Source of the DNA: Rhea pennata
Taxonomy: Eukaryota; Chordata; Aves; Rheiformes; Rheidae
DNA: 64,000 nucleotides
Direction of reading: 5' to 3'
Assembly: GCF_028389875.1 (NCBI RefSeq)
Contig: NC_084664.1
Coordinates: 36,465,823 to 36,529,822 of the forward strand
Program-made: the position numbers and the translations under genes
Notes under the pieces: generated by a model
Seen by the model: the letters and a program-made list of their open reading frames with translations, nothing else
Databases searched by the model: none
What the model was told of the DNA's origin: nothing
Part shown: positions 24,474 to 37,197 of the stretch, in pieces
Position numbering within the stretch: the first letter of the stretch is position 1
How the letters are laid out: each line of letters begins with the position of its first letter

Positions 24474-27400
24474 ACGTCTCATCCATAAGGAGTACAGCTA
24501 CTTATAGGAAAAGGGTCCTATACAGTGGTCAGAGTTCATTAGCCCTTTTCTCTTCCACCCTCAGTGCATGGGAGAGGGACGAGAGCCTCAGTTAAATACA
24601 AATAAAATAAAAATGAATGAGCAATTGTTTTCATACAGGAGCTTTCTTAGAATTAATTTAAAACAAGTACCTGCTAGCTGAATGATGTTTTACCGATCAC
24701 TATAGCAATATATTTGATTCTCTGAAGACATGTAGCTGTAATAGCTGATGACAGCAAAAGAAAGCAGGGTGGGTCACCAGAGAGTCAAGCTCCTCTGAAT
24801 CTTATTAATAATTTCTTGCTTCTGAACTAAAGATTCTCATCTTGCTTGCATGAGGCATATTTTGTACTTTCACTACTGAAAACCAAGAAAAATGTCTTTG
24901 ATATTTTTTATATTGAGTGCTGTCATGAAATGTATACTTGATATTTACCATTAGCTTCAGTGAAATTAAAAGCTCCAGAATTAATACTAAGTCTGTACAT
25001 GAAAAAAAAGTGAGCAAACGATGTGCACCAACAAAGTGAAATCCTGCAATCAAAGGAATAAGAATTTCTTACTCAGTAGTTATCCAGTACTTCAAGACCA
25101 ACTCTGTTAAAAAAAAAGACTGGGTTGCCCAAAAGAGACATTGGGTAAGAAGTCATTGCTCTGGACAGCATCCTGTGCTACTCTTTAAAGCAAAAAACAA
25201 AATCTACATCCTTAAGGTCATGAGAGAGGAAGGATATTTGGAAATTGTAGCACAGCAGAAAAAAAATCATACCCCACTGGAACAGCTGTGGAAACTGCCC
25301 CCCTTTGTGAAGGAAAAGTCAAGTACGCTCCTGACCGGGTAGAGGTTACCACTGCAGCCACGCAGGAAAGGCAGCCGCAGCGCTGTGGAGGAGAGTGGTA
25401 GCAGAGATGGTCATGGTAACAGGCAGTGCGAAGTTCAAGATCAAGGATGACTCTGGGTGACAAAGCATCTCTTTGATACCGGCTCAACCTGGAAACTCCC
25501 AGACTGAAACCCCACATCGTAGTGTACAGACTGGTGACAGCTTCTGCCTCTTCCTCTATCCCGTTTTTTAACCTTACTAGGGATGGGCATAGACTTGATG
25601 TGACTACAGCACATGGAGCGGAATGGGAAGAGGCTTCCTGGAGCCCTGGCCTGGTAGGAGAGCATCACAGCCATAGTGGAAACGCCATTAAAAGCTGCCA
25701 GGAACCAGATTGTTGTGGGTGCACAACTGGTGATAGTGCTGTCTGTGGGCTGTGGTGTGAAACCCTGGGAAGGGACAACCCCAGCTCACTGCAGGCAATG
25801 GGAAAACACTTTGCTGCAACTTGCCCCCTCCTGTTTTCCTCGTGGCAGCATCACGCAGCCCTGTGCTAGGAGCTGAGCTGAGTGGTGTCAGAGCTGGCAC
25901 AGAAAAGGGGAGCACAGAGGCCTTGTAGGCAACTCATCTAGACAAACCTAATATTTCCAGAGTTCTCTTCTAGGGACATAACCAAGAGAGCTGCAGTCAT
26001 TCAATCAGGTCTTGGACCGCTGCTATGACAGGCATGTCACTAAGGACCTCACAACAATCTTCTCTCCAAGTTTTCTACCCTCTCCTGTGTATGAAACCTA
26101 GGAGCTCATTTTTAGTGCATCTTTCTTCCTTAGGTGGCTGCTTTGCCCACACGACCCTGGGCAAAGGGGTTTTTGTTTAAGACAACAAAATGTCTTGTGT
26201 TTTTAGCTGTCATGGAATTGTCACCAGAGCATTCATCCGGCTGAATCTGAACGTTACAGAATTTCAGGCACTCCACCTTGCTCTGGAGTACATTTGGATT
26301 GACAGGGCATAATACAGTTGGCAAAAGTTCTGGTTCACAGGCCACCAGACCTACCGACTGCTGATGCTCACCCTGTCAATGGACATTTCAGAACCTGATC
26401 TCTGAGGCACAACAGAAGCTGAGGTTGTTATGGCCATTTTTCCTTCATTCAATACTGAAGTGCTATACACAGCACTGATCTACATTAAGAAATCTCTTTC
26501 TAAGGGATTAAAAAGCCGCTTTATAATTCTGTCCTAACAGCTTGTCCCTCACATGCCCTATCTCCTCTGTCTCCCAGCAGTGACAGAATCAAAATGCTTT
26601 TGTCCCTCTCTTAAAAGAAAGGAGGTTGGAGAAACCAGTGTGCCCCAGATATTGGGTCTAAGCATGTAAACTTGGGACAAATCTGCTCATGCTAACATCC
26701 TTCAGACTCTGAAAAGAAAGCAAGCTCACAAATCCATGCCCGCCTGTCTATAGCTTGATCTCTGAGAACCAGAGTGTATGGAAAATACAAGCCATCTATT
26801 TCTAGGTATTTGCCCATAAAATAGGGATCTTTCCCCCATTCTTCTTTTCCAGACTGCTTTCTGAGTCTGAATGACAGACACAAAGATATTTATGGTTACT
26901 ATGAATTTTGATTGATATGAGAAAAAATAAAACCAACCACTTTACCAAAGAATAGCTTTCTCAAAATCTTGAAACAAAGGAAAAAAGTTATTGGCAACCA
27001 TTTACTGGAAAAAATCAGAAATTTGGCTAACCTGATTAGCCAGACCATGTCTTCATTGTCCAGAAACACAAAAACAACTGGCTCGAGCCAGCTGAAGAGC
27101 CAGAGAGAAGAGCAGTAGGAGTGGGTTCATGCAGCTCGGGGCTCTTTGTCTTCCTTTGCCAGTGACAGGACTTTCACCTAACTTGTGGACTGGCACAGAG
27201 CACTAGTATCCTTTAAAAAAAAATCTGCAATGAAAAATTATTAAGGCCCTATTCCTGATCAACACTTCTTATATCTTCTGGGTAAGAAAAAGCTGTTTTT
27301 CATACTGACACTATCGCGTGACTCCTTTCCACTGTGCTTGATCCCTTCTTTCCCTTTTATCTGTATTATGTTCACAGGAGCTAGTGTAGATCACTGACCT

Positions 27401-30019
27401 GTGCTATTCAGGTAAGATCTGAAGCTGAAGCAAAATTCAAAGCGATCAGGTGATGTGTAACTCAATCACGTTGCGCAAGTGGGGACATTAGGCTCTAGCG
27501 TTACAGACGAAGGATCAGAGCTTACAGCCCTGCAAAATGTCATCTGATAGATGCACCGAGTAAACATCACACCATCTCTCAACTGGCTGACTTGCTAATG
27601 TGGAATATATACCGCTAAAATGCCAGTTAAGTGGAAGCAAAATACAGAGGGCTGGAGCCAGGTAGCCTCAACTGGATGGCTTCACAGAGCTGAAGCAAAA
27701 TTACAGGCATCCAACCAAAGGGATATTCATTGAACACACAATGAGTTGCCAAACCCTCAGCTGAAGGCAGGCAAGTTTTTTTTTTGCTGCTTCTAGGTTT
27801 CCACTGGTTCTCCTCTCAGGCTATGATACCTGGCATCTTCCCAGGAGGCTAAAGCCCAGGCACAGTGCCAATCTTTACAACTGCTGAGCGTGCAATGAGA
27901 ATATGTAATGTTTCATCCTGTAATACCCTTGTTTTATCTCCACTTTATTTCTCCTCCTTTTTGCTTCACTTGTGTCATCTTGATTTCTACCCTGTGACCC
28001 TGTTCATTTGTAGAGAATTTCTCCATTTTCTTGAGAGCTTTCTCTGATGTTGAAAGTTTCTTTCAACTGCAAAGTTCTCCCTTTGCATTGCTCCTTTCTG
28101 TGGGAGTTGTTTCGTATGTGCCATTGGCACAGTGGTACAGAGAGAGATGTCATCTTTCTGAGAACTCAGAGTGACAGCAAACACACATATGAGCTAAATT
28201 TTTAATTTCTGAGCACACTGCTCCTGACACAGTTAGGCATGGCAAAACAAGCTTCACTTGCAACACGTCAGTAGACCTAATAGGGGTAATGTCAGATTCA
28301 GCAGAGCATTCACAGGAGCTCAAAACCTTGCAGATTTAAGTCTTGGAGTACCACAGAAGATAATGCTGTCTGTTATACAATATAATAGAAGACGGCACTC
28401 ATATTCAGAACCTGTTCCAAGCTGCAGTTGTGCACGGACTATGATAAAGAAAGGCATGCGGCTTTCTGAAGAGGAGCAAAGGCATCATATTTGGGCATGT
28501 GTCAGAAAAGCCATACTGGTGGTCCCATTTACATTGACATCTCATGAGAAACACCGTAGCTAAATAAAATGCTGTCTCACTGTTAAAAGTGTTAATTTCC
28601 CGATATCAAATTGTTCATTGTAAAAATGTTACTTTTTAGTAATATGTGTATTATTGGTTTTCAGAAGTAAGTTGAATCCATCATCAAAGACTACTCACAA
28701 AATGGTATTAAAAACAGCATTAAAATATATTTTTTACTAAAAAAAAAGCCAATATATTCTTATCTAAACAGCTTTGTGGAGAAACTGTATTATAACCTTT
28801 ACATTTGTTCCAGGCATAATACGTCAGCCGATGACACCGATATGAGCTCTATGGGACGAACAAAGGCAGAGCGCGCACTGGGGATCTCCAGTTTAGAGAA
28901 AGATTGAGAGAGGAAAATTTTGCTTTGTAATTGAATCTTCCACCATTTGAAGTGCTTGAAATGTAATATATACTATTTCGAACTTGAGTTAGCCCGATGA
29001 AATATGAAGTATTCTGAGAATTCAGAAAATCCTAAACTTGTTGCGGAGGTATAAGTGTGCTCTGCTGTACTAGTCACCTCCAGCGATTTTTGCTGAGTAC
29101 TTTTAGTAAAAATGCGTCTTTGTACAAACTTTTGTTATTGTCCACCAAATTGTCACAGATTTGCTCAAATTACCTTCAACTGTATGCAGCTTTTTAGTAC
29201 GTTGGCTCCCCCTTCTGTTCATTTGGCATAAACAATAAACTGATCAAATATTGTTAGTTAAGAAGTTTCTCAATACTTATGTACTTGTTTTTTGGAAGCA
29301 TATTTCCAAGGCTCACAAGAGAAAATTATTTCCCAGGTATCCCTATGAAGGACACAATAGCTGCTTTAATATATAACAACAGCTGAGCCCAAAACAGTGC
29401 TACATATTAAGTAACTAAATACAATGTCATTGTGTGAGGGATTGTTTAAAAAAAAAAAAAGGCCCTTTTCCAGTGATTTTTTAAAAAAAGATTTTAAACA
29501 AAGAAAAATGCAAAGAAAAAGGATTTAAGTAAAGTGATTACCTGGAAATTTTAACAGCCAGATCACTATAGAATTAACAGATTTGTAAATTAAAAAGTAT
29601 GGTTAAGTAGCAAAGGGCAAGAAACTGCATGCAGTTCTGTCAATACAAAAGAATTATAATTGCTAACAATAACAAGGCTCAATGAAGAAGATCACTGGAT
29701 GGGTAAGCTAAACCATCAGAATTTGTACATGAGGATCAGAATTAAAATCAGTGCCTATGCCAAAAAACTGAGCAGCAGAAAATGCAGTACCCTTTCTTCA
29801 AAAATCACACTGTGAAAAATTTTAGATTTAATTTCAATGACAAGTAAACTGACAGAACAGCTGGAAATAAAAAGACAGAATCCCTTGAGGAATGCTGTAT
29901 GATATGGACAGCCTGAATTCCATTCCTCTCTGTTCTCTGAACAACAAACCAGTAGGGAAAGAGGAATGCTAGGAAAAAAATCATATATTTGGATTGCCTG
30001 TAAGTAATTATCCAGGTCC

Positions 30020-30300
30020 ATCTCATGGAAACTTTTAAATCTTCAAATCACAGGTAAAGTTCTTTCACAGATTAAAAGCAGCTAAGAAACATAAAACAAA
30101 GACCAAAATAAATGGTCACTTCTCAAACAGCCAGTAACTTTGGGGTATTGTTGCCATTAACAGCATTTTTAAAGTGTACATTAGTGATCTGGAAAAAATG
30201 GGCATGTATAGAAGGAACATATTTTGCAGGTAAGAGAATACTTCTCTGTTGATTAATATTTGGCAAAACTATGAAAAACTTTGGAGAGCTTGTGAAAATT
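30020..30300 (+). mobile_element. Ancient L3/CR1-like LINE relic, second copy
   Basis: It shares the segment GGTAAAGTTCT...ATTAAAAGC...GCTAAGAAA with the 3.0-kb relic. It continues with AAATGGTCACTTCTCAAA and CATTAGTGATCTGGAAAAA, typical of the RT 'IxDLEK' region of L3/CR1-like LINEs. It is decayed and noncoding. Confidence 0.6.
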
Positions 30301-33300
30301 TCACTGATTAAGAAATGTAGTTGAAGATAATATTCAGCATTGATTTTACCAAGCTTGTATTATATACCGGGACCTTTAGTACCACTTGACAGTAGGAAGT
30401 GGGGGTAACATGGCAAGGAGACACAAGCAGAAGCCTACAAAATGAGAGTAAAAGGCAACAGCAGAAGTACCAGCAGTAGCAAGAAGGCAGAGGATATATC
30501 TGGAAGTATAGAGAGCAGCAAACTAGTAGGACACACACAAGGAAGAGGGCTCTGGAAAATGATGGGAAGACTGCAGCTGCAGCCAGAAAAAGGGGGAAGA
30601 GAATAAAGCATCCAGGAGGTTGGGGTGGGATGGAGGATATTAGGAAGAACAAAAAAGAAAAAAAGGCAATAATGAACCTCTTTTCAAATGGCACCAACTT
30701 TCTGAAGTCCCTTCCCCGCTATTTCACGATTCTCTATCTTCTCCCCTCTAATTACCTTTGGTTGGGAGCAGGCCTATTCACTCAGTATTTCTCTTCCCAG
30801 TGAAAGTCTCCCCAGTTAATAATCCGACAGTCCTCAGCTCTTGCTGACTTTCTTTTTCAGTGCAGGAATCTGAACCATTCTTACATGCTGGCACACCCTC
30901 ACGCAGCCTCCCTTCTCACTCATCTTTACTGGCCAGTCTGTGCTTACTAATATACTTCTTTTCACTACCTTTCGGCTCATAGAAAGGCTGGTTACAGTCA
31001 TTTTGAGCATGTTCCCGCAACAGCATCTGTACAAGCGAACCAAGGTTTTGAGGTTACTAGTGATGGGTAGGTGGCACCAACTTACTTCTAAAATTCAGTG
31101 TATGTGGTACATTTTTCCTATTTGTCTGGAAGCACTACAGCAGGGAATGAGCAAAACTGTTGCTCAACTCCCATTTTGCAGTTCACAGTGAAAAAATCCT
31201 GCAATATAGTGCAGGTATAAGCCACATAAAACTTCGCCTGTTTTAGTTCCCTCTATTAAAAACTTAGTAGTGAAAAAGAGCCCATGTTGCACAGAATTGT
31301 CAAACAAATCTTAAAAAGAAGTTGTCATCACACAGCAATTACTGCACAGAATTCACTACTGAACACAAAATTCACAACACTGAATTCCTGCAGGGAACTG
31401 TAAGGATGAAACACTATTCAATGTTTCTGTTCAACAGTTGACCCAAAGATTCACAGCTTAGTAAGATGGGGACAACACAGTTGCATGTACAGTACTATTT
31501 TAATACATGGGGAATGAGGAATAAGAAGATGCATCTGGAAAGTGGGTGATTCTGAAAAAGAACAAGGCACAGAGTCACACTGCCTAAACAAACATTGGCC
31601 CAGAGTAGGAAGCTGCAGTCAACAGCATTTGTGAGATGTAAGATCAGTAGAGTAATGACTTCTGATCCCACTGCCAGGTTTATTTTTATCCAAGACTGTT
31701 CAAAATAAAACACATAAACAACCTGGAAGGAACAGTCCTTTTTCTCTGCTCCAAGGTAAGTGTTTTGAATGCTGTGCTATAGTTAGCTCCATTTTTTTAT
31801 TTCTAGCCTCTTTCTGCATAATGACAGTTCCTAAAAGAGGCAGAGAGTATCTTTTTCCCAGCACATATGTTCTGCTTGGTGGTTAAAGCAGTTTCCTGGT
31901 AATCTGTGGATATGAACCTGTATCCCGTCACCCTGAGACAAGCACGCAGTCCTAGTCTCTCAGCTCTTGTGAGCACTTTAACCAGAACCTAATTATTCGA
32001 GAGGTGACCATCATCTTTTCTGTATTATTTCAGATAAAAAGAGCAATCCTGAAAAAAAACTTGGAGGTACTTATATACAAGCAGATGTCTATCTGCTTCG
32101 TTATCGTGAGCAGATGGAGATAATTACCTGGAATCTTGACTCAGCCATCACAGGGCTACGAAGGGACAAAATTTCATATCCTTCTCCAGGGTTAACATTT
32201 CCTATGGCTAGCTCCAGCCAGCTCCCTACTCAAAATAATCCAGTTTTCAGGACAACAGTTTCAGAGTGTCCACCCCATATGCAGAGACATGGAAACTAGG
32301 CCCCGAAGAGTTTTTGTGATGTGTTTTAGTCAACAGCAAATGATCAGGCTTATAACTGATGTAAATGTGTGAATTTTAATGACCTTGTGATATACAGGAG
32401 AGACTAAAGTATTTAATAGTTCCTGAAGTATTGTGAGTTTAATTTCTGTTCTCTTTCATAAGAGAAGCATAATGCATGGCAGTCCTTTTATGATATCTGA
32501 TACTATATTTTATACTAAAAGAGGAAAATATTATATACTCCCCCCAAGACTATAATTGCAAAGGATCAATTAAAATGAACAAATCTTTGAGTGAGTTGAC
32601 TATCTACAATTGCCTGGACTGCCATCAACAGTTTTCCATAATCCAGCTGTTCATAGTGTTCAAACAGGAGTTGTTACGTATTAAATAAAAGATTTCACCA
32701 ATTTCACCAGGCTGCATACATAACCTCTTTCATTTCAAAATTCTCATACGTATTTCATTTCGGTTTTGAAAAATCATTCTTTGAAAGGGCTTATTTTTGA
32801 ATTTCACATTTTGTTATTTTTGATAGTGGTAATCGTAATAAATTCATATAACCACATATGAAAATATTGCAAGGTCAGTTCCAAAGGCATATCCCATCAA
32901 ATCTGTGAACTATTGGACAAGAATCATTTTTATGAGATGCTGCAAAGTTTAGCAACAGCATTTTAAATTCCTCAATTGGGACTGTAAAGGAACTACTGAA
33001 ATATAGTGTCCAGACCAATATCAGTATCAGGAAGACAAAGATTAAAAACAGGAATAGCTGCAGAGTATATGATAGCCTGTATAAATGATAAAGGATTATG
33101 AATCAGAATTCAGTAAAGATCAGGGAGACATTCACCCACATCACAATAATTAGTTTCTGTTTGCATCCTTTTATCTACAGGAGTTATAGAATTACATTAC
33201 TAAGAATTTTTTTTAAAACAAATTAGCATCCAGTAATGTTCCAAAATATGTATCTACATATAAAGAGCCTGATCCTTACTGCTTTACAAAACAAAGGCAA

Positions 33301-34797
33301 GTCTCTATCCTCCTACTCTGTAAAACTTGAAATCAAAGAACTAGTTTGATTCCACAACCAATTTGGACATTCTCCTGCTTCCCCCCACCCCAAGAACAGG
33401 CACTTGCATTCATATTCTCTGCAGGTAACTTAACTAATATTCTTACACCACTGACCTGCTAAGTAGAAATACTATAGTAATGTATTTGGCCAATAGCATC
33501 TTTTTACAAGAAATCTTGCAAACTATTGCTGTCTGGAGTTGTTAAGTATTCATAAAAAGATAAAATTTTCAAGGCCACCCGCACTAGGTTAGGAGAACCT
33601 TTTCCTTAAAATGTAGAGAAGGATGCACCCAGTCTAGAATTAAGTTCAGTTTTCTCCATCTTCAACGGTACATACAAGCTGCATTGTACATAAGCCTTTG
33701 AGATACAGACAACATAAACTAAAACAAACTAAAACAAACTAAATTAAGTGTACTGCTTACTTTGGACAAAGGATGACCGTGCTTTCTCTTGAAGCAGCTC
33801 TTTTGATGACACTTTTTTTTTTTTTTTAAGCTGTTGCCTCTGCAGAATTAAAGATTTTCAATTAATTTAAATACCTTATTGCAAAACTCTTTTCTATAGT
33901 CTATTTCTTCTCCACATCAACTAGAGAAAAAGGACAACCTGAAGGTCACAAGTCTTGTGTCATATCATAAAGGTAGTCCTACCGACGAAACAGGAAATGT
34001 CACAGCTAGCTCCGCTCAATCCACAGTCTCAGGCACCTTCATCATCACAAAAGGCTACAGCCCTCCGTAAGGTTACGGGCTGTATCTGTGACTGCTTCTA
34101 TCACTATATTGGCATAAGAGCTGACAAGTTCTGTATAGCCACAAAGTTAGTATGATAAACATCACTTTTGAAAACTGAAACTATGAACTACTATGGCCTG
34201 AAGGTATCTTTTGCGAGATTTTAGTAAAGAAAATGATAATGGGTTATGTAAAGAATATGATGTTGGTTAATGCTAAGAGTCTACCTTTCCAGTTGCAAAA
34301 AAAGTTGCCTGTGCATTTTTTTTTTTTAAGACATAACAAGACAGAGTAGTACTCATTAAGACAACCTACAAGTATCTGGAATTAATGAAAAGAATTCAGA
34401 TTAAATCCTTTGCAATTCAAACATTAAGCATGTTATTGTGTTTGACGTAAGCAAGCTGTTTAGTTCTAAAATGCACTCAAATCTCTACAGTGCACTTACA
34501 GCTTCCAACCTGCTTTGAATTGTACTTTCCTGCCAAACCTGGGAAGCATAGCAGAAAAAGTGCTAAAGAGAACACTAGTGGAAGAACCTGGCTTTTCTAT
34601 TTCTAGTTCAGACTACCTTACATCACTGTATTTGTAAGTGTTTTTCCACAATTCCGTCAGCATTTACTTTTTTCATGCTGAATTTTTACTTTTCTTACTC
34701 CCTGATAGTGTAAAACCAGCAGCCAAATCAGTTTTTCTGTGCATTCCAATTGTTTCTCACAACTTCAGACACGTACAGCAAGTAAGATTTTCCATTC
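30301..34797. other. AT-rich region downstream of CYCS
   Basis: Mostly featureless. Part may be an extended CYCS 3' UTR if the AATAAA at 31796-31801 is used. Confidence 0.5.
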
Positions 34798-34803
34798 TTT
34801 AAT
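34798..34803 (-). terminator. Candidate ATTAAA poly(A) signal, longer CYCS 3' UTR
   Basis: The minus strand reads ATTAAA about 1.06 kb past the CYCS stop. It is one of several possible ends. Confidence 0.3.
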
Positions 34804-35617
34804 TTACAGCATTCATTACTCTTGAATTGTACCTTGTTGTTGGTACAGTAAATACATTCAGCTTAACAATTCATTTAGTATGAAAAGATGCAGTTAAACT
34901 TTAAAAATACCCTTCTACACTGTGCAAAACAAATTCAAAAATACCATTTTACACTGCGTGAAACAGAACCACTGGAAATAATTACATTAGCTAAGGATAG
35001 GCACAGACTGTTTCGTTTTAGTTTACCACTGCATTCATTCCTATATCCTGTCAGCAGAATTTACTATAACAACAGATTTTAGGTTAACACTTCTGCAGAA
35101 GCAACAGGATTTAGTAATGCTCATCTGGATCTTCAGCATTGAGCTTCCGGCATGGTATAGGATTTTTTTTGTATGAACAGGTATTTTCCAAAGAGTTATT
35201 GAACAAAGGGTTTCAATAACATTTCAAAAACCTGAAAGTTTTGAACCTCTTACTGGTGCATGTGGCCGTCAAAGCCTGGATAAACAGGTAACAAGCTTTC
35301 CCTAGATAAGGGTGGTTTGATACAACTGCTATTTCACAAATAGTACTTACAAAATCAGATGAACTTGCATTCTCATCCCAAGCTTTAACCAGATGAATAT
35401 ACACAACCACATATTGCACTGGTCAGGATTAGAAAAATACTACCTTGTTTATCTTGCAGGTAATGTAACAAATGATGTATGTTAAAGGATGCTAAAACCC
35501 ACCCTGCTTTTTTCATCTCAAAGAACTGGGCCATCAAAGCTATTATGTCATTAACAATGACTCGCTTGATACTTTTTACAATGAAAAGGCAAGAGATGTT
35601 GATTTTTTTTTCCTCTG

Positions 35618-35623
35618 TTTAAT
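35618..35623 (-). terminator. Candidate ATTAAA poly(A) signal, short CYCS 3' UTR
   Basis: The minus strand reads ATTAAA (TTTAAT on +), about 245 nt past the CYCS stop. There is no obvious GU-rich element just downstream, so usage is uncertain. Confidence 0.3.
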
Positions 35624-35866
35624 TCCATGATCAAGAATGACTGAACACTGTATTCTTTGAAGTCTACCCAATGACATATTGTTTCGATAAGTTATGGCTG
35701 CCAAATAAGCATGCAATCCAACCACCCACCACAAGCAACATTATCTGGTGAGTGAGACAGATTTTAAGGTTAGACACAGTATATGTAAAAATAGAAAGTT
35801 TAAAAACCATCACAGACATTTCCATTGTCATCTCCTTTGTGAAATAAATAAGGCAGCAGACAACTT

Positions 35867-36015
35867 TTACTTAGAAGTGGCTTCTTTGAGATATGCTATT
35901 AAGTCTGCTCTCTCAGACTTCTTCTTAATACCCGCAAAAATCATCTTTGTTCCTGGGATGTACTTCTTTGGATTTTCCAAATACTCCATTAGAGTATCCT
36001 CACCCCAGGTGATAC
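35867..36015 (-). CDS. CYCS: CYCS exon 3, coding part (from the second base of codon 57 to stop)
   Basis: The acceptor is CCCTTTCCCAG. The exon encodes [18 protein letters not shown], the Met-ligand loop and the C-terminal helix ending EATSK, followed by TAA at 35867-35869. The intron between the two coding exons is 184 bp (36016-36199). Confidence 0.97.
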
Positions 36016-36368
36016 CTGGGAAAGGGAAGGGTGGGAAAATAAATAAGTTAGTGACTTTAAAAAGCAAACAAATCCCCACACATTTATTTTCTTGTCCCTC
36101 CATGCAATTTTACTTTTTGGCAGATGTGAATACTTCTAGAACTACCACTGAAAACTTGTTTTTGTCCCAAGTACCTCAAAAGAGCACTTTTAAGTTTACC
36201 TTTATTCTTATTAGCATCTGTGTAAGAAAAGCCCTCAGCTTGTCCAGTTTTACGTCCAAACAGACCATTCAGGTTGGGTCCAGTCTTGTGCTTGCCTCCC
36301 TTTTCAACTGTATGGCACTGGGAACATTTCTGGACAAAGATCTTCTTGCCCTTCTCAATATCTCCCAT
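35867..36368 (-). CDS. CYCS: Somatic cytochrome c, complete two-exon coding region
   Basis: The product is the mobile haem protein of the mitochondrial intermembrane space. It carries electrons from complex III to complex IV and, once released, activates Apaf-1. The coding parts are 36200-36368 (169 bp) and 35867-36015 (149 bp); joined they give 105 codons plus TAA, the usual vertebrate length. The haem motif Cys15-Ser-Gln-Cys18-His19 is intact, as is the axial Met81 in the PGTKMIF segment (precursor numbering). The intron is phase 1, splits Gly57 as G|GT and has canonical ends (AATAAAG|GTAAAC and CCCAG|GTATC). A real intron and an unbroken frame show that this is the active gene, not a processed copy. 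The start is the ATG right after the acceptor, as in other CYCS genes. Asn at mature position 33 differs from the His of chicken and mammals. The gene lies between a CpG island upstream and an expected OSBPL3 to the left. Confidence 0.98.
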
Positions 36369-36376
36369 TTTCAGTA
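36200..36376 (-). CDS. CYCS: CYCS exon 2 (8 nt of 5' UTR plus codons 1-56 and the first base of codon 57)
   Basis: The acceptor reads TTGGTCTAG and the exon opens with eight untranslated bases, TACTGAAA, before ATG at 36366-36368. The exon encodes the N-terminal helix, the CSQCH haem-attachment site and the loop up to NKNK. It ends at the donor AAAG|GTAAAC. The very short 5' UTR before the ATG matches the known vertebrate CYCS layout, in which exon 1 is entirely noncoding. Confidence 0.96.
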
Positions 36377-37172
36377 CTAGACCAAGAACACATACAGAGA
36401 TTAATGTCACAATATCGAGGTCAACTATTCAACAGAAGTTTTAAATGGGTCCTAGTGGTTTACAAAACCATATGCATAGGCTGATCAATCCAGACATCCT
36501 CCACAGTGTTCCTGCATAACAGTTACAGCTCCTGGATTTGAAGATTAGCATAGAATCATTGGACTAAACAGAAGATATCGAAGTGACAAATATTATGATT
36601 GAAGAGCAGGAAAAAAGCCTTCCCTCACCCAAAGTAATTGCTCCACAGCATTTAAATAGTGCTTCTCTTCTGAAGAGTTGAGTGATATTTTTTTCTCTTC
36701 CTATTACTTAACTTGAATAGTGTCATTAAGAAACTTTCCTACTCATGAATAATCTTGTGTAAAAAGGATCATCCACACAGACTGATAGAGGAATAGGAAA
36801 GACAAACCATCTGCATATTTTTCCATTTTTCCTGGAGAAGCACCCCAACACACAGCCCTAGCAAGGAGCCAAGGGAGAGAGGCAAGCAAGTGGCCTGTCT
36901 GCTTTCTGCCACAGGCCAGGAAGCCTCCTCAGCACCTGCCACGAGCAACGGTGTTTGCATGCAGTGGTGGTGGTGAGAGCACCCAAGGGCACCGCAGCTC
37001 TCGGCTCGTGCTCCGGGCGCGCCGAGCCTGACCTTGAGGCGAGGAGCCCGCTCCCGGCGCGGGCAGAGCCTCCACGAGAGCGGCGCTCCTCCGACCCGGC
37101 AGGGCCCCAGGGCCGCGGCTGGCACACTCCCCCCGCAAAGGCCCGGCGGCGCGACCGCCTCTCCCGCGCGGG

Positions 37173-37197
37173 CCCGCCCCCGCCCCCATCCCGCCCC
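37173..37197 (-). other. G-quadruplex motif in CYCS intron 1
   Basis: The minus strand carries five G-runs of 3 to 5 bases separated by loops of only 1, 2, 1 and 1 nt. On the + strand these are C-runs at 73-75, 77-81, 83-87, 90-92 and 94-97 of 371xx. It fits the G3+N1-7 rule with very short loops. It lies on the RNA-sense strand of CYCS, about 320 bp inside the inferred first intron. Confidence 0.65.

Larger units (their letters stand above)
13342..30019. other. Intergenic DNA, no coding exon recognised
   Basis: It contains the repeats listed separately and a few short GC-richer patches (about 14.13-14.38, 17.95-18.25, 20.83-21.06, 25.3-25.9 and 28.82-28.91 kb). None gives a recognisable protein. 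Confidence 0.55.
34798..35866 (-). other. CYCS: Probable CYCS 3' UTR (end not fixed)
   Basis: The AT-rich sequence downstream of the CYCS stop has no coding exon. ATTAAA poly(A)-signal variants occur on the minus strand at 35618-35623 (about 245 nt after the stop) and 34798-34803 (about 1.06 kb after the stop). A canonical AATAAA occurs only at 31796-31801. Mammalian CYCS is known for several alternative 3' ends including a very long one, so several ends are plausible. The left boundary given here is the second candidate signal, not an observed cleavage site. Confidence 0.4.

Noticed and set aside
35867-36368. Possibility that cytochrome c here is a processed pseudogene
   Set aside because: It has an intron with canonical ends, an intact 105-codon frame, all haem ligands, an upstream CpG island and conserved synteny.
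35748-36380. 210-codon open frame on the + strand across CYCS
   Set aside because: It is the antisense of both CYCS exons and the intron. It has no independent coding evidence, and the minus-strand exons are certain.
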